Source of the DNA: Zetaproteobacteria bacterium
Lineage (GTDB): Bacteria > Pseudomonadota > Zetaproteobacteria > Mariprofundales > Mariprofundaceae
Assembly: GCA_021545585.1 (NCBI GenBank)
Contig: JAJRTF010000089.1
Location: 1-49,165 of the forward strand
Length of the DNA stretch: 49,165 bases
Reading direction: 5' to 3'
Part shown: piece after piece, positions 1-8,716 of the stretch
Layout of the letters: the number at the start of each line of letters is the position of its first letter
How positions within the stretch are numbered: position 1 is the stretch's first letter
Notes under the pieces: model-generated
Told to the model about the DNA's origin: nothing
Database searches by the model: none
What the model saw: the letters and a program-made list of their open reading frames with translations, nothing else
Position numbers and translations under genes: made by a program

Positions 1-81
1 CCTCAGCGAACAGCCTTGCTCCAGACCAAGTTGGATCACGGCACGCTCGCTACTATTCAAGTGACTATAGCTCTTTCCCAT
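1..81 (-). mobile_element. IS30-family transposase, N-terminal fragment (cut by window edge)
   Basis: Reading the minus strand from the ATG at 81-79 gives MGKSYSHLNSSERAVIQLGL and then EQGCSLR before the window ends. This matches the start of IS30-family transposases, whose N-terminal helix-turn-helix begins with a short 'SHLxxxER' segment followed by a 'GxSxR' turn. Only 27 codons are visible, so the DDE catalytic domain and the far end of the element lie outside the window. A GGAG Shine-Dalgarno lies at 98-95, inside a hairpin. The family call rests on the N-terminal motif alone. Confidence 0.7.
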
Positions 82-167
82 CGCAACACTTTACCTCCGT
101 AAAGTGTTGCACTTCTATTTTGAGCCCGCCCAGGAAAAAACAATACAGGCGCGATCAGTTTTTTCAT
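57..167 (-). pseudogene. Small exported-protein gene interrupted by the IS30-type element
   Basis: A strong AAGGAGG (181-175) precedes an ATG at 167. The translation starts MKKLIAPVLFF, typical of a signal peptide: two lysines then a hydrophobic run. After about 11-13 codons the frame runs into sequence belonging to the IS end (hairpin and transposase start) and stops at 57 after 36 codons. The hydrophobic stretch is cut short and what follows is not protein-like. I read this as the 5' end of a secreted or lipoprotein gene whose remainder lies on the far side of the insertion. The exact junction, probably near 115-134, cannot be fixed without the other IS end or the target-site duplication. 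Confidence 0.5.
83..110 (-). promoter_or_regulatory. Perfect 12-bp hairpin carrying the transposase ribosome binding site in its loop
   Basis: Positions 83-94 and 99-110 are perfect inverted repeats (GCAACACTTTAC and GTAAAGTGTTGC) around a 4-base loop. On the minus strand the loop reads GGAG, the core of the likely Shine-Dalgarno for the transposase ATG at 81. The stem ends one base before that ATG. In a read-through transcript this would hide the ribosome binding site, a known way for IS elements to limit transposase made from outside promoters. The structure is seen directly; the role is inferred. Confidence 0.6.
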
Positions 168-283
168 GGCATATCCTCCTTATACATATCGAGGTCTGGA
201 TCAGTCGGACTGACTGCTGCATTTATTACGCTGCCTGAACAGGTTTTCGCCAGATGCACAAAATGGAATGCCGGCGGTTTTGC

Positions 284-1171
284 TTACTGCCCCAATGCGC
301 TGTCCGGGTGGAAGGCACTCCAGGCAAACCAGTATAAGCGGATAGCGGGTAATGCCTGGCCGGTTTCATGGTCCGATATACGCACGCCTTCACCGCTCAC
401 CTGGAAATGAAGTGTCCGGCCCTGCCATGGCTCACTATGGCTGCCCGTACGCCTGAGCGCAGCCAGCGGCCATGCCTTGTGTTTACCGTTCAGGCTCAGG
501 CCGACCACCCAGGCCTTGGCAGGCAGGCGATGATCGCGGTTGCCGACCGGGAAATATGTGGCGGGGGTGGATTCATAGCCTGCATAAGGATTGCGATCAT
601 AATTGCGCGGAAAGCCGGTATGCCGGGAAAGTACAAGCGTATCCGGATGGCGGGATTTCCATTCCTGCCAGCTCGTATGTTCGACGGGTATCGGTTTGAG
701 CTTTTCGCCGGCACGTTTTCTGGCCACGGCCTGCATCCTCAACTGCGACCAGAGGGATTCAGTTCGGTGATCGTAAAGAAGTACGTCGGACTGATACAAC
801 AGCCCTGATACACCGAAACGATCCGCAGTATCAAAAGCCAGGGCGCTGCCACATAGCGGGCAGTAGGTGATGACGAAGGCATGATCGCCGATGCGGTCGT
901 TGACGATCTCATGCCAGTTGAGGATACGAACGGGATAGGCGCGCGCTTTCTGATTTAAATGGATGCCAATCACCAGATCGTCGGGTTTTAGCCATATATC
1001 ACCGGACTTGGAAGGCTCATGTCTCGGAAAGGTCAGTGCCGGGATGCCATCCTTGCCCGGCCCGCCCGAGATGATCTCATCCTCGGGAACCAGCGACGGA
1101 GTCAGCGTGAAGGCCGACAAACCTGTCCAGAGCAGGAAAAACAAGGCTGATATTCGTGTGATGGTCAGCAT
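284..1171 (-). CDS. DUF3179-family exported protein
   Basis: 295 residues. The first 20 form a signal peptide (MLTITRISALFFLLWTGLSA), so the mature protein is periplasmic or envelope-located. The core has family hallmarks: a 'PRHEP' stretch near residue 49, NWHEIVND near 85-92, and ITYCPLCGSALAFD near 101 with the Cys104-Pro-Leu-Cys107 pair. Later parts have a 'LVLSRHTGFPRNYDRNPY' type stretch and a C-terminal 'PAIRLYWFAWSAFHP' that is typical of the family. DUF3179 has no assigned reaction. The conserved CxxC and histidines suggest metal or redox chemistry, but this is inference. It points away from carB and toward the IS-disrupted gene. No convincing Shine-Dalgarno was found. Confidence 0.85.
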   Translation of the reverse strand: MLTITRISALFFLLWTGLSAFTLTPSLVPEDEIISGGPGKDGIPALTFPRHEPSKSGDIWLKPDDLVIGIHLNQKARAYPVRILNWHEIVNDRIGDHAFVITYCPLCGSALAFDTADRFGVSGLLYQSDVLLYDHRTESLWSQLRMQAVARKRAGEKLKPIPVEHTSWQEWKSRHPDTLVLSRHTGFPRNYDRNPYAGYESTPATYFPVGNRDHRLPAKAWVVGLSLNGKHKAWPLAALRRTGSHSEPWQGRTLHFQVSGEGVRISDHETGQALPAIRLYWFAWSAFHPDSALGQ

Positions 1172-1269
1172 ATTCAGTAGTCCGATATGTGCCGTGCAAC
1201 ATTACGGAATATCTGCAGGTCATCTCGCATCTTTTCCCCTGCCTTCGCCTGCGTTAGGGTTGGGGGAAT

Positions 1270-1296
1270 AACGGGTGAGTGCTGTGCTTACCCGTT
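1270..1296 (+). terminator. Stem-loop ahead of carB (terminator or attenuator-like)
   Basis: AACGGGTGAG (1270-1279) pairs with CTTACCCGTT (1287-1296) across a 7-base loop: ten pairs with one G-U. TTCT follows at once. It lies 57 bases before the carB start and upstream of it on the same strand, with no plus-strand gene before it to terminate. It could be an attenuator-like leader for carB, or the end of a transcript entering from the left. The T-run is short, so the terminator reading is weak. Confidence 0.4.
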
Positions 1297-1353
1297 TTCT
1301 GTGTCCGGAAAGCGAAGCCAGAGCTTCAGCTTCCTCAAGGAGTAGCCTGCCGT

Positions 1354-4300
1354 ATGCCGCGTCATGACGATATTCAATCCATTATGATTCTTGGAGCCGG
1401 GCCGATTGTTATCGGGCAGGCATGTGAATTCGATTACTCGGGTGTACAGGCATGCAAGGCACTGAAGGAAGAGGGCTATCGGGTGATTCTGGTGAACTCC
1501 AACCCGGCCACCATCATGACCGACCCCGAGTTCGCTGATGCAACCTATATCGAACCGGTCACCTGGGAAGTGGTGGCGAAAATCATCGAGAAGGAACGCC
1601 CCGATGCCATTCTGCCAACCATGGGCGGCCAGACAGCACTGAATACCGCCCTGTCGCTGAACAAGCACGGCATCCTGGATAAGTTCAATGTCAGGCTGAT
1701 CGGCGCGCAGCCCGAGGCCATCGATAAAGCCGAGGATCGCGAGATGTTCAAGCGGGCCATGGATCATATTGGTCTGGAAATGGCGCGTGGCGGCTTTGCC
1801 CACTCCATGGAAGAGGCGCGTATGCTGGCCGGCGAGATCGGCTATCCGATTATTATTCGTCCGAGTTTCACCCTCGGGGGCTCCGGCGGCGGCATCGCCT
1901 ATAACCCGGATGAGTTTGATCAGATTGCCGCTTCCGGTCTTGATGCCAGTCCAACCGATGAGATCCTGATCGAAGAATCCATCATCGGCTGGAAAGAATA
2001 CGAAATGGAGGTGATGCGCGATCACAATGATAACTGCGTCATCATCTGCTCAATCGAGAATCTTGATCCGATGGGCGTGCATACCGGTGATTCGATCACT
2101 GTTGCCCCGGCTCAGACCATGACCGACAAGGAATATCAGCGCATGCGCGATGCCTCAATCGCGATCCTGCGCGAGATCGGAGTGGAAACCGGCGGTTCCA
2201 ATGTGCAGTTCGCAGTCAACCCGGATGACGGGCGTCTGATCGTCATCGAAATGAATCCGCGCGTGTCCAGATCATCTGCCCTGGCCTCCAAGGCGACCGG
2301 ATTCCCGATTGCCAAGATTGCTGCCAAGCTCGCTGTCGGCTATTCGCTGGATGAAATCCGCAATGATATTACCGGCGAAACCTTTGCTGCTTTTGAGCCG
2401 ACGATCGACTATGTCGTGACCAAGCTGCCCCGATTTGCCTTTGAAAAATTTCCCGGTGCTGACCACCGCCTGACCACGCAGATGAAATCCGTGGGTGAGG
2501 TGATGGCGATCGGGCGCTCGTTCACCGAATCGCTTGGCAAGGCCATGCGCGGTCTGGAGACCGGCACCAACGGCTTTGATTTCGAACTGCCCGAGGATGC
2601 CGATGTTGATGTATTCCTGCAAGAGAAGCTTGCCGTACCCGGCGCCGAACGGCTCTGGTGGGTGGGTGAGGCGCTGCGTCTGGGTGAGGAGGCAGGCTGG
2701 GGCGAAAAGCGTGTGTTTGATGTCACCTGCATTGATCCATGGTTTTTGCGTGAGATCAATACGGTGATTCAACTGGAAAAATCCCTGTCTGGTCGCACGG
2801 TCGGTGATCTGACCGCCGATGACTGGCGTACGGCCAAGCGCGAGGGACTGTCCGATTTGCGTCTGGCCCGGCTGCTGGGATGTGCAGAGCATGAGGTTCG
2901 GCAGGCACGCTCCGGACTTGGCATCATACCCGTGTTCAAGCGCGTGGATACCTGTGCGGCCGAATTTGAGGCGCATACCCCGTATCTGTATTCCACTTAT
3001 GAGGACGAATGTGAGGCGCGGCCCAGCGATAAAAAGAAGATTATGGTGCTCGGCGGCGGCCCGAACCGTATCGGCCAGGGTATCGAATTCGATTACTGCT
3101 GCGTGCATGCGGCTTTTGCACTGTCCGAGGATGGCTATGAAACCATCATGGTGAACTGTAACCCGGAAACCGTGTCCACCGACTACGATACCTCCGATCG
3201 CCTGTATTTTGAGCCGCTGACCTTCGAGGATGCGATGGCTATTGTCGAGGGGGAGAAGCCGTATGGCGTGATCGTCCAGTTTGGCGGCCAGACGCCGTTG
3301 AAGCTGGCTGAATCGCTGGAAGCTGTCGGTGTACCGATTATCGGTACCAGCCCGGATATGATTGACCTGGCTGAAGACCGCGAGCGTTTCCAGCAGCTGC
3401 TGCATGATTTGAAACTGCTGCAGCCGGAGAACGGTACGGCCCGTTCGGTCGATGAGGCGCTGTCTGTTGCCCGCAGCATTGGTTATCCGGTGGTGGTTCG
3501 TCCATCGTATGTGCTTGGCGGCCGCGCCATGCAGATCGTGCACGATGAGGCGGGTCTTCTGAAGTATATGCGTGAGGCGGTTTCGGTCAGTCCGGATCAC
3601 CCGGTGCTGCTTGACCGGTTCCTGAATTGTGCGATTGAAATGGATGTCGATGCGCTGGCCGACGGTTCGCGCGTGGTGATTGGTGGCATTATGGAGCATA
3701 TCGAGGAAGCCGGTGTGCATTCGGGTGATTCAGCCTGTTGTCTGCCGCCGCATTCGATTCCGGAGGTTATTGTTGCCGAGGTCCGTCGTCAGACCGAGGC
3801 GCTGGGCATGGCCCTGAATGTTAAGGGATTGATGAATATTCAGTTCGCCATTCAGGGCGAGACGATCTATGTGCTGGAAGTGAATCCGCGTGCTTCGCGT
3901 ACAGTGCCGTTCGTATCCAAGGCGACCGGCAGGCCGCTGGCCAAGATTGCGGCGCGCATCATGGCCGGTCAGAGCCTGGATGAGCAGGGTGTCCGGGATA
4001 TTCCACAGCCGACGGCCTACCGGGCCGTCAAGGAAGCGGTATTCCCGTTTGTGAAGTTCCGGGGCGTTGATCCACTGCTTTCACCGGAAATGAAATCAAC
4101 CGGTGAGGTGATGGGCATTGCTACAGCATTCCCTGCAGCTTTTTCCAAGGCCCAGTTGGGCGGCGGCCAGTGTCTGCCGGAATCCGGCCGCGCCTTTGTA
4201 TCCGTCCGTGATGCCGACAAGGGGCAGGCGGTTGAGCTGGGCCGGATGTTAACCCAGGCTGGCTTTGAAGTGCTGGCTACAGGCGGCACGCATGCGGCGC

Positions 4301-4602
4301 TGACCGCGGCCGGAGTGACATGCGAGAAGGTGGCCAAGGTGATTGATGGCGTGCGCCCGCATATTGTTGACCGCCTGCTGAGTGATGAAGTGGCGTTGAT
4401 TGTTAATACCACCGAGGGCGCACAGGCGATTGAGGATTCCAAATCTATTCGTCAGGCGGCCCTGGATCGCGGTATTGTTTATTATACAACCATGGCTGGT
4501 GGTCTGGCAGCCGTGGCATCCATTGCTGAGAAATCGGATGTCACGGCTGTGTGTAGTATTCAGGATTATCATCAGTTATCAGAAAATCAGGGGGCGAATT
4601 GA
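1354..4602 (+). CDS. carB: Carbamoyl-phosphate synthase large subunit
   Basis: 1082 residues, close to the roughly 1073 of E. coli CarB. With the small glutaminase subunit it makes carbamoyl phosphate from glutamine, bicarbonate and two ATP for pyrimidine and arginine synthesis. Both duplicated synthetase halves are present: each opens with a glycine-rich '[12 protein letters not shown]' or '[12 protein letters not shown]' segment and carries an ATP-grasp core with '[18 protein letters not shown]' or '[18 protein letters not shown]'. The last ~130 residues are the MGS-like allosteric domain ([13 protein letters not shown]). I chose the ATG at 1354: AAGGAG lies at 1337-1342 and the protein then starts [16 protein letters not shown], as the family does. 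An in-frame start at 1279 would add 25 unlike residues. greA follows with a one-base overlap. carA is not next to it. Confidence 0.97.
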   Translation: MPRHDDIQSIMILGAGPIVIGQACEFDYSGVQACKALKEEGYRVILVNSNPATIMTDPEFADATYIEPVTWEVVAKIIEKERPDAILPTMGGQTALNTALSLNKHGILDKFNVRLIGAQPEAIDKAEDREMFKRAMDHIGLEMARGGFAHSMEEARMLAGEIGYPIIIRPSFTLGGSGGGIAYNPDEFDQIAASGLDASPTDEILIEESIIGWKEYEMEVMRDHNDNCVIICSIENLDPMGVHTGDSITVAPAQTMTDKEYQRMRDASIAILREIGVETGGSNVQFAVNPDDGRLIVIEMNPRVSRSSALASKATGFPIAKIAAKLAVGYSLDEIRNDITGETFAAFEPTIDYVVTKLPRFAFEKFPGADHRLTTQMKSVGEVMAIGRSFTESLGKAMRGLETGTNGFDFELPEDADVDVFLQEKLAVPGAERLWWVGEALRLGEEAGWGEKRVFDVTCIDPWFLREINTVIQLEKSLSGRTVGDLTADDWRTAKREGLSDLRLARLLGCAEHEVRQARSGLGIIPVFKRVDTCAAEFEAHTPYLYSTYEDECEARPSDKKKIMVLGGGPNRIGQGIEFDYCCVHAAFALSEDGYETIMVNCNPETVSTDYDTSDRLYFEPLTFEDAMAIVEGEKPYGVIVQFGGQTPLKLAESLEAVGVPIIGTSPDMIDLAEDRERFQQLLHDLKLLQPENGTARSVDEALSVARSIGYPVVVRPSYVLGGRAMQIVHDEAGLLKYMREAVSVSPDHPVLLDRFLNCAIEMDVDALADGSRVVIGGIMEHIEEAGVHSGDSACCLPPHSIPEVIVAEVRRQTEALGMALNVKGLMNIQFAIQGETIYVLEVNPRASRTVPFVSKATGRPLAKIAARIMAGQSLDEQGVRDIPQPTAYRAVKEAVFPFVKFRGVDPLLSPEMKSTGEVMGIATAFPAAFSKAQLGGGQCLPESGRAFVSVRDADKGQAVELGRMLTQAGFEVLATGGTHAALTAAGVTCEKVAKVIDGVRPHIVDRLLSDEVALIVNTTEGAQAIEDSKSIRQAALDRGIVYYTTMAGGLAAVASIAEKSDVTAVCSIQDYHQLSENQGAN

Positions 4603-5075
4603 TGGAACGGGTTCCAATGACCAAAGAGGGTATGGAAAAGCTGCGTCAGGAGCTGGATTACCTGAAAGGCGAAAAGCGGCATGGCATTGTTGCTGCTATT
4701 GAAGAGGCGCGCGCGCACGGTGATTTGTCGGAAAACGCTGAATACCATGCAGCCAAGGAAGAGCAGGGGCTGAATGAGGGCCGCATCAAGGATGTGGAAG
4801 ACAAGCTGGCACGTGCACATGTCATTGATCCGGCCACGATTACGGCGGAAAAGATTGTCTTCGGTGCTACGGTCGAACTGATTGATATTAATGAGGGTAC
4901 GGAAGTGATCTATCAGATTGTCGGTGTCGATGAAGCCAATATTGAGGCTGGAAAAGTGTCCATCACCTCGCCGATTGCGCGGGCGCTGATCGGTAAGGAA
5001 GAGGGTGATGTGGCTGTCGTACAGGCGCCGGGCGGGGAGCGCGAATATGAAATCCAGTCCATCACATACGTGTGA
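4602..5075 (+). CDS. greA: Transcription elongation factor GreA
   Basis: 157 residues, the family norm. GreA enters the RNA polymerase secondary channel and stimulates cleavage of backtracked RNA. The N-terminal coiled coil carries the expected '[22 protein letters not shown]' region with the acidic tip residues Asp and Glu. The C-terminal FKBP-like domain shows '[11 protein letters not shown]', '[17 protein letters not shown]' and 'PGGEREYEI'. The ATG at 4602 shares its A with the carB stop, and a GGGGG run lies about 10 bases before it. The product [14 protein letters not shown] aligns with E. coli MQAIPMTLRGAEKL. It is very likely translated by coupling with carB; carB-greA adjacency is common in proteobacteria. 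Confidence 0.97.
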   Translation: MERVPMTKEGMEKLRQELDYLKGEKRHGIVAAIEEARAHGDLSENAEYHAAKEEQGLNEGRIKDVEDKLARAHVIDPATITAEKIVFGATVELIDINEGTEVIYQIVGVDEANIEAGKVSITSPIARALIGKEEGDVAVVQAPGGEREYEIQSITYV

Positions 5076-5117
5076 TCAGCACCTCTTTCTGCGGGGTGTC
5101 CGGTGAGGGCTGAGTGC

Positions 5118-5606
5118 ATGCGCATCGCTGCATCCAGACTGTGTCTGGCAATGATTCTGGCTTTGCTGGTTGTGCCCGGCTATGTCGTGGTTCCGGTGCT
5201 GTTTGCCAGGGCCGACAGTGATGCACAGGCGGGCATGTTGGCCGGACATATCTTTCATCTGTCCAATATCGCCATTTTACTGTTTGCTGCGGCACTGGCT
5301 TTTTTCTGGCGACGTATCGCGACGGCACCAACAAGATCAACACGCTGGCGCTGGTTGCTGCTCATCGCTGTGGTAGGGATGGTGGCCATCAATGAATTCG
5401 CTCTGGCGCCGGTGATGGCGGATTTGAAACAGCAGATGGGGCCCATAGACGAGGTGTCCCGCGAAGATCCGCAGCGCAAGCTGTTCGGTATGTGGCATGG
5501 CATAAGCGCACTGCTGCATATGCTGGCCGCTGCTGCGGCAGTGGTGCTTGTTGGCCTGGGCGTGAAATCGTCGTCACCGGATACAACTGCCGGAGAGGGT
5601 GTATGA
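5118..5606 (+). CDS. DUF4149 (TMEM205-like) integral membrane protein
   Basis: 162 residues with about four hydrophobic segments: residues ~7-27, ~45-65, ~75-95 and ~130-150. The order of features (VVPGYVVVPVLFAR, then AGMLAGHIFHLSN, then a loop ending in a 'GMWHGISALLHML' helix) fits the DUF4149 family of small inner-membrane proteins of unknown function. I prefer the ATG at 5118, with AGGG at 5106-5109, over the GTG at 5103. The stop overlaps the next start in an ATGA arrangement, so it is co-translated with the PerM-like permease. I assign no function. Confidence 0.7.
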   Translation: MRIAASRLCLAMILALLVVPGYVVVPVLFARADSDAQAGMLAGHIFHLSNIAILLFAAALAFFWRRIATAPTRSTRWRWLLLIAVVGMVAINEFALAPVMADLKQQMGPIDEVSREDPQRKLFGMWHGISALLHMLAAAAAVVLVGLGVKSSSPDTTAGEGV

Positions 5607-6673
5607 GCCAGCTCAGGGAATGGATACGATTGCGGCTGGCTGATACGGAACTTGTCATGTTACTGGTGTCGTTGCTGGCGATTTTCTCCATTCTCATTTT
5701 CTTCGGAGCCATGCTCGCACCGCTGCTGCTGGCTATTGCGCTGGCTTATGTACTTGATGGTATTATTGATCTGCTGGGGCGCTGCCGGGTGCCGAGGCTG
5801 CTGGCAATATTCCTGACCGGCAGCGGAGCCATGCTGTTACTGCTGTTCCTGCTACTGGCCGTGCTGCCGCTGCTGACCGAGCAGATTGGCCGACTGGTAA
5901 CCCATGCGCCGCAATATGTGCAGGCGATTCGGGAAAATCTGCATCAGCTGCAGATGAATCATGCCGAGTGGATGAATCCGGACTATCTGCAAAACCTGAT
6001 CGCTGCCGGGGCTGGCAAGCTGCAGGAGTGGGGCGGTCAACTGCTGTCATTTTCGATCGCTTCGATTCCGGGCATGATTACCCTGCTGGTATATGCGGTG
6101 CTGGTACCGGTGCTTGTCTTCTTCCTGCTCAAGGATGAGGAGCAAATCATCGTATGGGCACAGCAGTTTCTGCCGCAGAATCGCACATTGCTGAATCGTG
6201 TATGGACCGAGCTTGACCATCAGATCGGCAATTACATTCGCGGAAAATTCTGGGAAGCGATGGCTGTGGGTATCGCCATGTATCTCGTGTACTGGTGGAT
6301 GGGGCACGAATACGCACTGTTGCTGGGTGTGTTGACCGGCCTGTCGGTGTGGATTCCGTTTGTCGGAGCGGCGGTGGTCACCATTCCGGTCGTGCTGTTG
6401 TCATTCTTCCAGTGGGGATGGTCCGATATGGCGCTGTACAGCCTGCTTGCCTATGGCGTGATTCAGGCACTGGATGCCAACCTGATGGTGCCGTGGCTGT
6501 TCTCTGAAATGGTGAACCTGCATCCGATTGCCATTGTCGTGGCCATTCTTGTATTCGGTTCCATGTGGGGTGTGGTTGGCGTGATTGTTGCGATTCCGAT
6601 GGCGGCGCTGGTGAAAAGCGTGCTGTCGATTGTGCTGGAGCGGCGACAAAGCCGTGAGGAAGCCCCTAAATAG
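5603..6673 (+). CDS. AI-2E/PerM-family membrane transporter
   Basis: 356 residues, rich in long hydrophobic helices (about eight), with the family pattern. Two N-terminal helices (VSLLAIFSILIFFGAML, LLAIALAYVLDGIIDLL) are followed by a soluble amphipathic region near residues 100-150, then the helix 'VPVLVFFLLKDEEQI' and the 'VWIPFVGAAVVTIPVVLLSF' and 'NLHPIAIVVAILVFGSMWGVVGV' motifs. Members include PerM and the autoinducer-2 exporter TqsA, and some are Na+/H+ antiporters, so the substrate cannot be told from sequence. The start at 5603 overlaps the DUF4149 stop by four bases and is preceded by GGAGAGGG. Greater detail than family level is not supported. Confidence 0.9.
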   Translation: MSQLREWIRLRLADTELVMLLVSLLAIFSILIFFGAMLAPLLLAIALAYVLDGIIDLLGRCRVPRLLAIFLTGSGAMLLLLFLLLAVLPLLTEQIGRLVTHAPQYVQAIRENLHQLQMNHAEWMNPDYLQNLIAAGAGKLQEWGGQLLSFSIASIPGMITLLVYAVLVPVLVFFLLKDEEQIIVWAQQFLPQNRTLLNRVWTELDHQIGNYIRGKFWEAMAVGIAMYLVYWWMGHEYALLLGVLTGLSVWIPFVGAAVVTIPVVLLSFFQWGWSDMALYSLLAYGVIQALDANLMVPWLFSEMVNLHPIAIVVAILVFGSMWGVVGVIVAIPMAALVKSVLSIVLERRQSREEAPK

Positions 6674-6709
6674 ATTGAAATAACGAGGCGGAGATACAGG
6701 CAGCCGATA

Positions 6710-6737
6710 TTGACAGTCGTTGACCGGCTTCTAGCTT
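6710..6737 (+). promoter_or_regulatory. Possible sigma70 promoter for yfgM-bamB-der
   Basis: A perfect TTGACA at 6710-6715 is followed 16 bases later by TAGCTT (6732-6737, 3 of 6 matches to the -10 consensus). It sits in the only sizeable gap (6674-6798) between the permease and yfgM, about 60 bases before the yfgM start. The -35 is strong and the -10 weak. Confidence 0.35.
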
Positions 6738-6798
6738 GCGCATGCTCTGCCGCTTTGTCGGCATGCCCCGCCAGATTGAAAGAAACATGGAGAAAAAC

Positions 6799-7470
6799 AT
6801 GACCGAAAAGAATCAGCAGAACCAGCCCGAGGGAGCACCTCTGGATGCGGAGATGGCGGAGCTCAAGCGCGATATGCGTTCGGCTCAGTTGAGCGAATGG
6901 CTGGAATCCAACACCCAGTCTCTGATCGCCGGTGTGATTGTACTGGTACTGGTGTTGATCGGCGGTGGTCTGTGGATCGAACATGACAAGACCCAGCGGG
7001 CTTCAGCCGCGACGGTTTATCAGCAGGCACTTGTTGAAAAGGATGCCGATAAAAAGCTGGCTCTTATGCAGAAGGTGGCCAGTGACTTCTCCGGCAGCAG
7101 CTATGCGACCATGGCCGAGATGCAACTGGCGGCCCTTGATGATGCCCATGCTGAAGCGCATTTGCAGGCGATTATCAACGCGTCTGCTTCAATGCAGGAG
7201 TGGGTCTGGCAGGCGCGTCTGGATCTGGCTGAACTGAAACTGCAGGCTGCTGACAAGGCGGCGGCCAGGGCTGTACTGGAAGCGCCGGTAGGCGCCCAGT
7301 ATGAGCAGTTGCGTCAGTACCTGCTGGCGGAGGCAAGTGATGATTCGGCTGCACGGCAGGATCATTTGCAGAAGGCCCTTGATGCACCATCGCTGGATAA
7401 CGATCTGAAGAGCAAGATTGAAAGCATGTTATCCGGCTCATCCCTGAATTCGGCCGCGCAACCCTCCTGA
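6799..7470 (+). CDS. yfgM: YfgM-family membrane-anchored TPR protein
   Basis: 223 residues: a short charged cytoplasmic N-terminus, one transmembrane helix near residues 42-60 (LIAGVIVLVLVLIGGGLWI), then an alanine-rich, all-helical periplasmic domain with TPR-like pairs. This is the plan of YfgM, which partners the chaperone PpiD at the Sec translocon in E. coli. The gene order yfgM-bamB-der supports the call. I use the ATG at 6799 because GGAG lies six bases before it; an ATG at 6787 is also possible. The last codons contain a 19-base stretch that recurs exactly inside bamB (see findings). The stop shares one base with the bamB ATG. Confidence 0.85.
   Translation: MTEKNQQNQPEGAPLDAEMAELKRDMRSAQLSEWLESNTQSLIAGVIVLVLVLIGGGLWIEHDKTQRASAATVYQQALVEKDADKKLALMQKVASDFSGSSYATMAEMQLAALDDAHAEAHLQAIINASASMQEWVWQARLDLAELKLQAADKAAARAVLEAPVGAQYEQLRQYLLAEASDDSAARQDHLQKALDAPSLDNDLKSKIESMLSGSSLNSAAQPS
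7438..7456 (+). repeat. 19-base exact direct repeat, copy 1 (end of yfgM)
   Basis: TCATCCCTGAATTCGGCCG occurs here, encoding Ser-Leu-Asn-Ser-Ala in YfgM, and again at 7623-7641 in bamB, where the same residues are read just after the lipoprotein linker. Both copies are in the same codon register. Confidence 0.8.
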
Positions 7471-8702
7471 TGACAAAGCTGCTGCCATGCGGCGATCTTC
7501 GCATGGGCCGAATAGCTGTTATGACAGGTCTTCTGATGCTTTCAGGCTGCTCGACGCTGTCATCATGGTGGAACGATGAGGAACAGATACCTCTACCTTC
7601 GGAACAGGCCAAAACCACCGAGTCATCCCTGAATTCGGCCGAACAGGCTGATGGCATTAAGGTGCAGTGGCGGGTGGACGTGGATCAACGCCGGCCGGCT
7701 TCACCGCCCGGCTTCAGTATACCGGCCCTTGTCAGGACTTCAGACGGTCAGCAGCGCATCGTTGCCGGGGCTCAGGATCGGCGACTGCGCATCTATGACT
7801 TACAGGGCAATGAGGTGAATCGCATTGCCCTGATGGAAGCCTGTGAATCAGGCGCCTTGCAGCTGGCCGATGGTACAGTGGCGGTTGGCGATGTCGGTGG
7901 ACATATCTATGGGCTCGATATCGAGCAGGGTCGCGTAATATGGAAACGGGACCTGCCTTCGGTGCTGATGTCCGCACCGGTAGCTGTGGATGGTGGGTTT
8001 GTGATTCAGACGGCAGACAATCGCATTTACAGCTTTGACAGCCAGGGAACAAAACGCTGGAGCTACAGCGGTTCCGTTGGCGGCCTATCCATGCATCTGT
8101 CTCCTTCCCCCCTGGTTTATCAGGGCCAGTTGTTCGCCGCATTCAATAATGGCGATGTTGTTGCCTTAAGGGCCAGCAGTGGTGTCCTGTTGTGGAAACG
8201 CCAGCTTATTCTGGATAATCGTGCGGCAGTATTGAGCGAGCTTCGCGTGCCTGTTGCGACACCTGTATTGATTCCGGCCAGCCAGTCAGGCCGTGATGAA
8301 GATATGGTTGCCGTGCCTGTTTTTCAGGGTGATCTGGCATTTCTTTCCCGACTTGATGGCAGTCGCCTGATCGACCGGACGCTGTCACTGAAGGCCAGTC
8401 AGTTGCTGGTGGATAAGCGCTTGTTTATTGCCGATGGTGCGGGTGCAGTGAGTGCTCTTGATGCAAACAGCGGTGAAACATTGTGGAAACAGAAGCTGTC
8501 GCGTGATGAACTGACCGGCCCGGTTCTGTATCGAAATGCCCTGTGGGTGGCGGATGCTCAGGGTAAGGTGTACAGCCTGAACCGTGAAGGCAAGGTGCTG
8601 GCCGATGTGCAGTTGCCGGGGCGGGTTGATCGTGCCCCCGTGGCGACATCCGAGGGTGTTCTGGTGCGGAGTTCATTGGGAACTTTGTTTTTACTGAATT
8701 AG
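7470..8702 (+). CDS. bamB: Outer membrane protein assembly factor BamB (lipoprotein)
   Basis: 410 residues. The signal sequence ends in the lipobox LSGC with the lipidated Cys27. The rest consists of PQQ/Trp-docking type beta-propeller repeats, visible as recurring 'VYSL', 'LLWKRQL', 'TLWKQKL' and 'VIWKRDL' strands, the eight-bladed form expected for BamB. BamB sits on the inner face of the outer membrane and helps BamA fold beta-barrels. The ATG at 7470 overlaps the yfgM stop by one base. A second ATG at 7503 would give a more compact signal peptide (MGRIAVMTGLLMLSGC) and may be the true start; neither has a good Shine-Dalgarno. It is followed by der 15 bases on. Confidence 0.92.
   Translation: MTKLLPCGDLRMGRIAVMTGLLMLSGCSTLSSWWNDEEQIPLPSEQAKTTESSLNSAEQADGIKVQWRVDVDQRRPASPPGFSIPALVRTSDGQQRIVAGAQDRRLRIYDLQGNEVNRIALMEACESGALQLADGTVAVGDVGGHIYGLDIEQGRVIWKRDLPSVLMSAPVAVDGGFVIQTADNRIYSFDSQGTKRWSYSGSVGGLSMHLSPSPLVYQGQLFAAFNNGDVVALRASSGVLLWKRQLILDNRAAVLSELRVPVATPVLIPASQSGRDEDMVAVPVFQGDLAFLSRLDGSRLIDRTLSLKASQLLVDKRLFIADGAGAVSALDANSGETLWKQKLSRDELTGPVLYRNALWVADAQGKVYSLNREGKVLADVQLPGRVDRAPVATSEGVLVRSSLGTLFLLN
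7623..7641 (+). repeat. 19-base exact direct repeat, copy 2 (5' part of bamB)
   Basis: Second exact copy of the 19-mer also found at 7438-7456, about 185 bases downstream. It encodes Ser-Leu-Asn-Ser-Ala-Glu in the linker after the BamB lipidated cysteine. Confidence 0.8.
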
Positions 8703-8716
8703 CAGCCGCCTATCCA

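Noticed and set aside
2272-3720. 482-codon minus-strand open frame across carB
   Set aside because: A shadow of the carB coding frame; the product is His/Gln-rich without motifs, while carB is certain.
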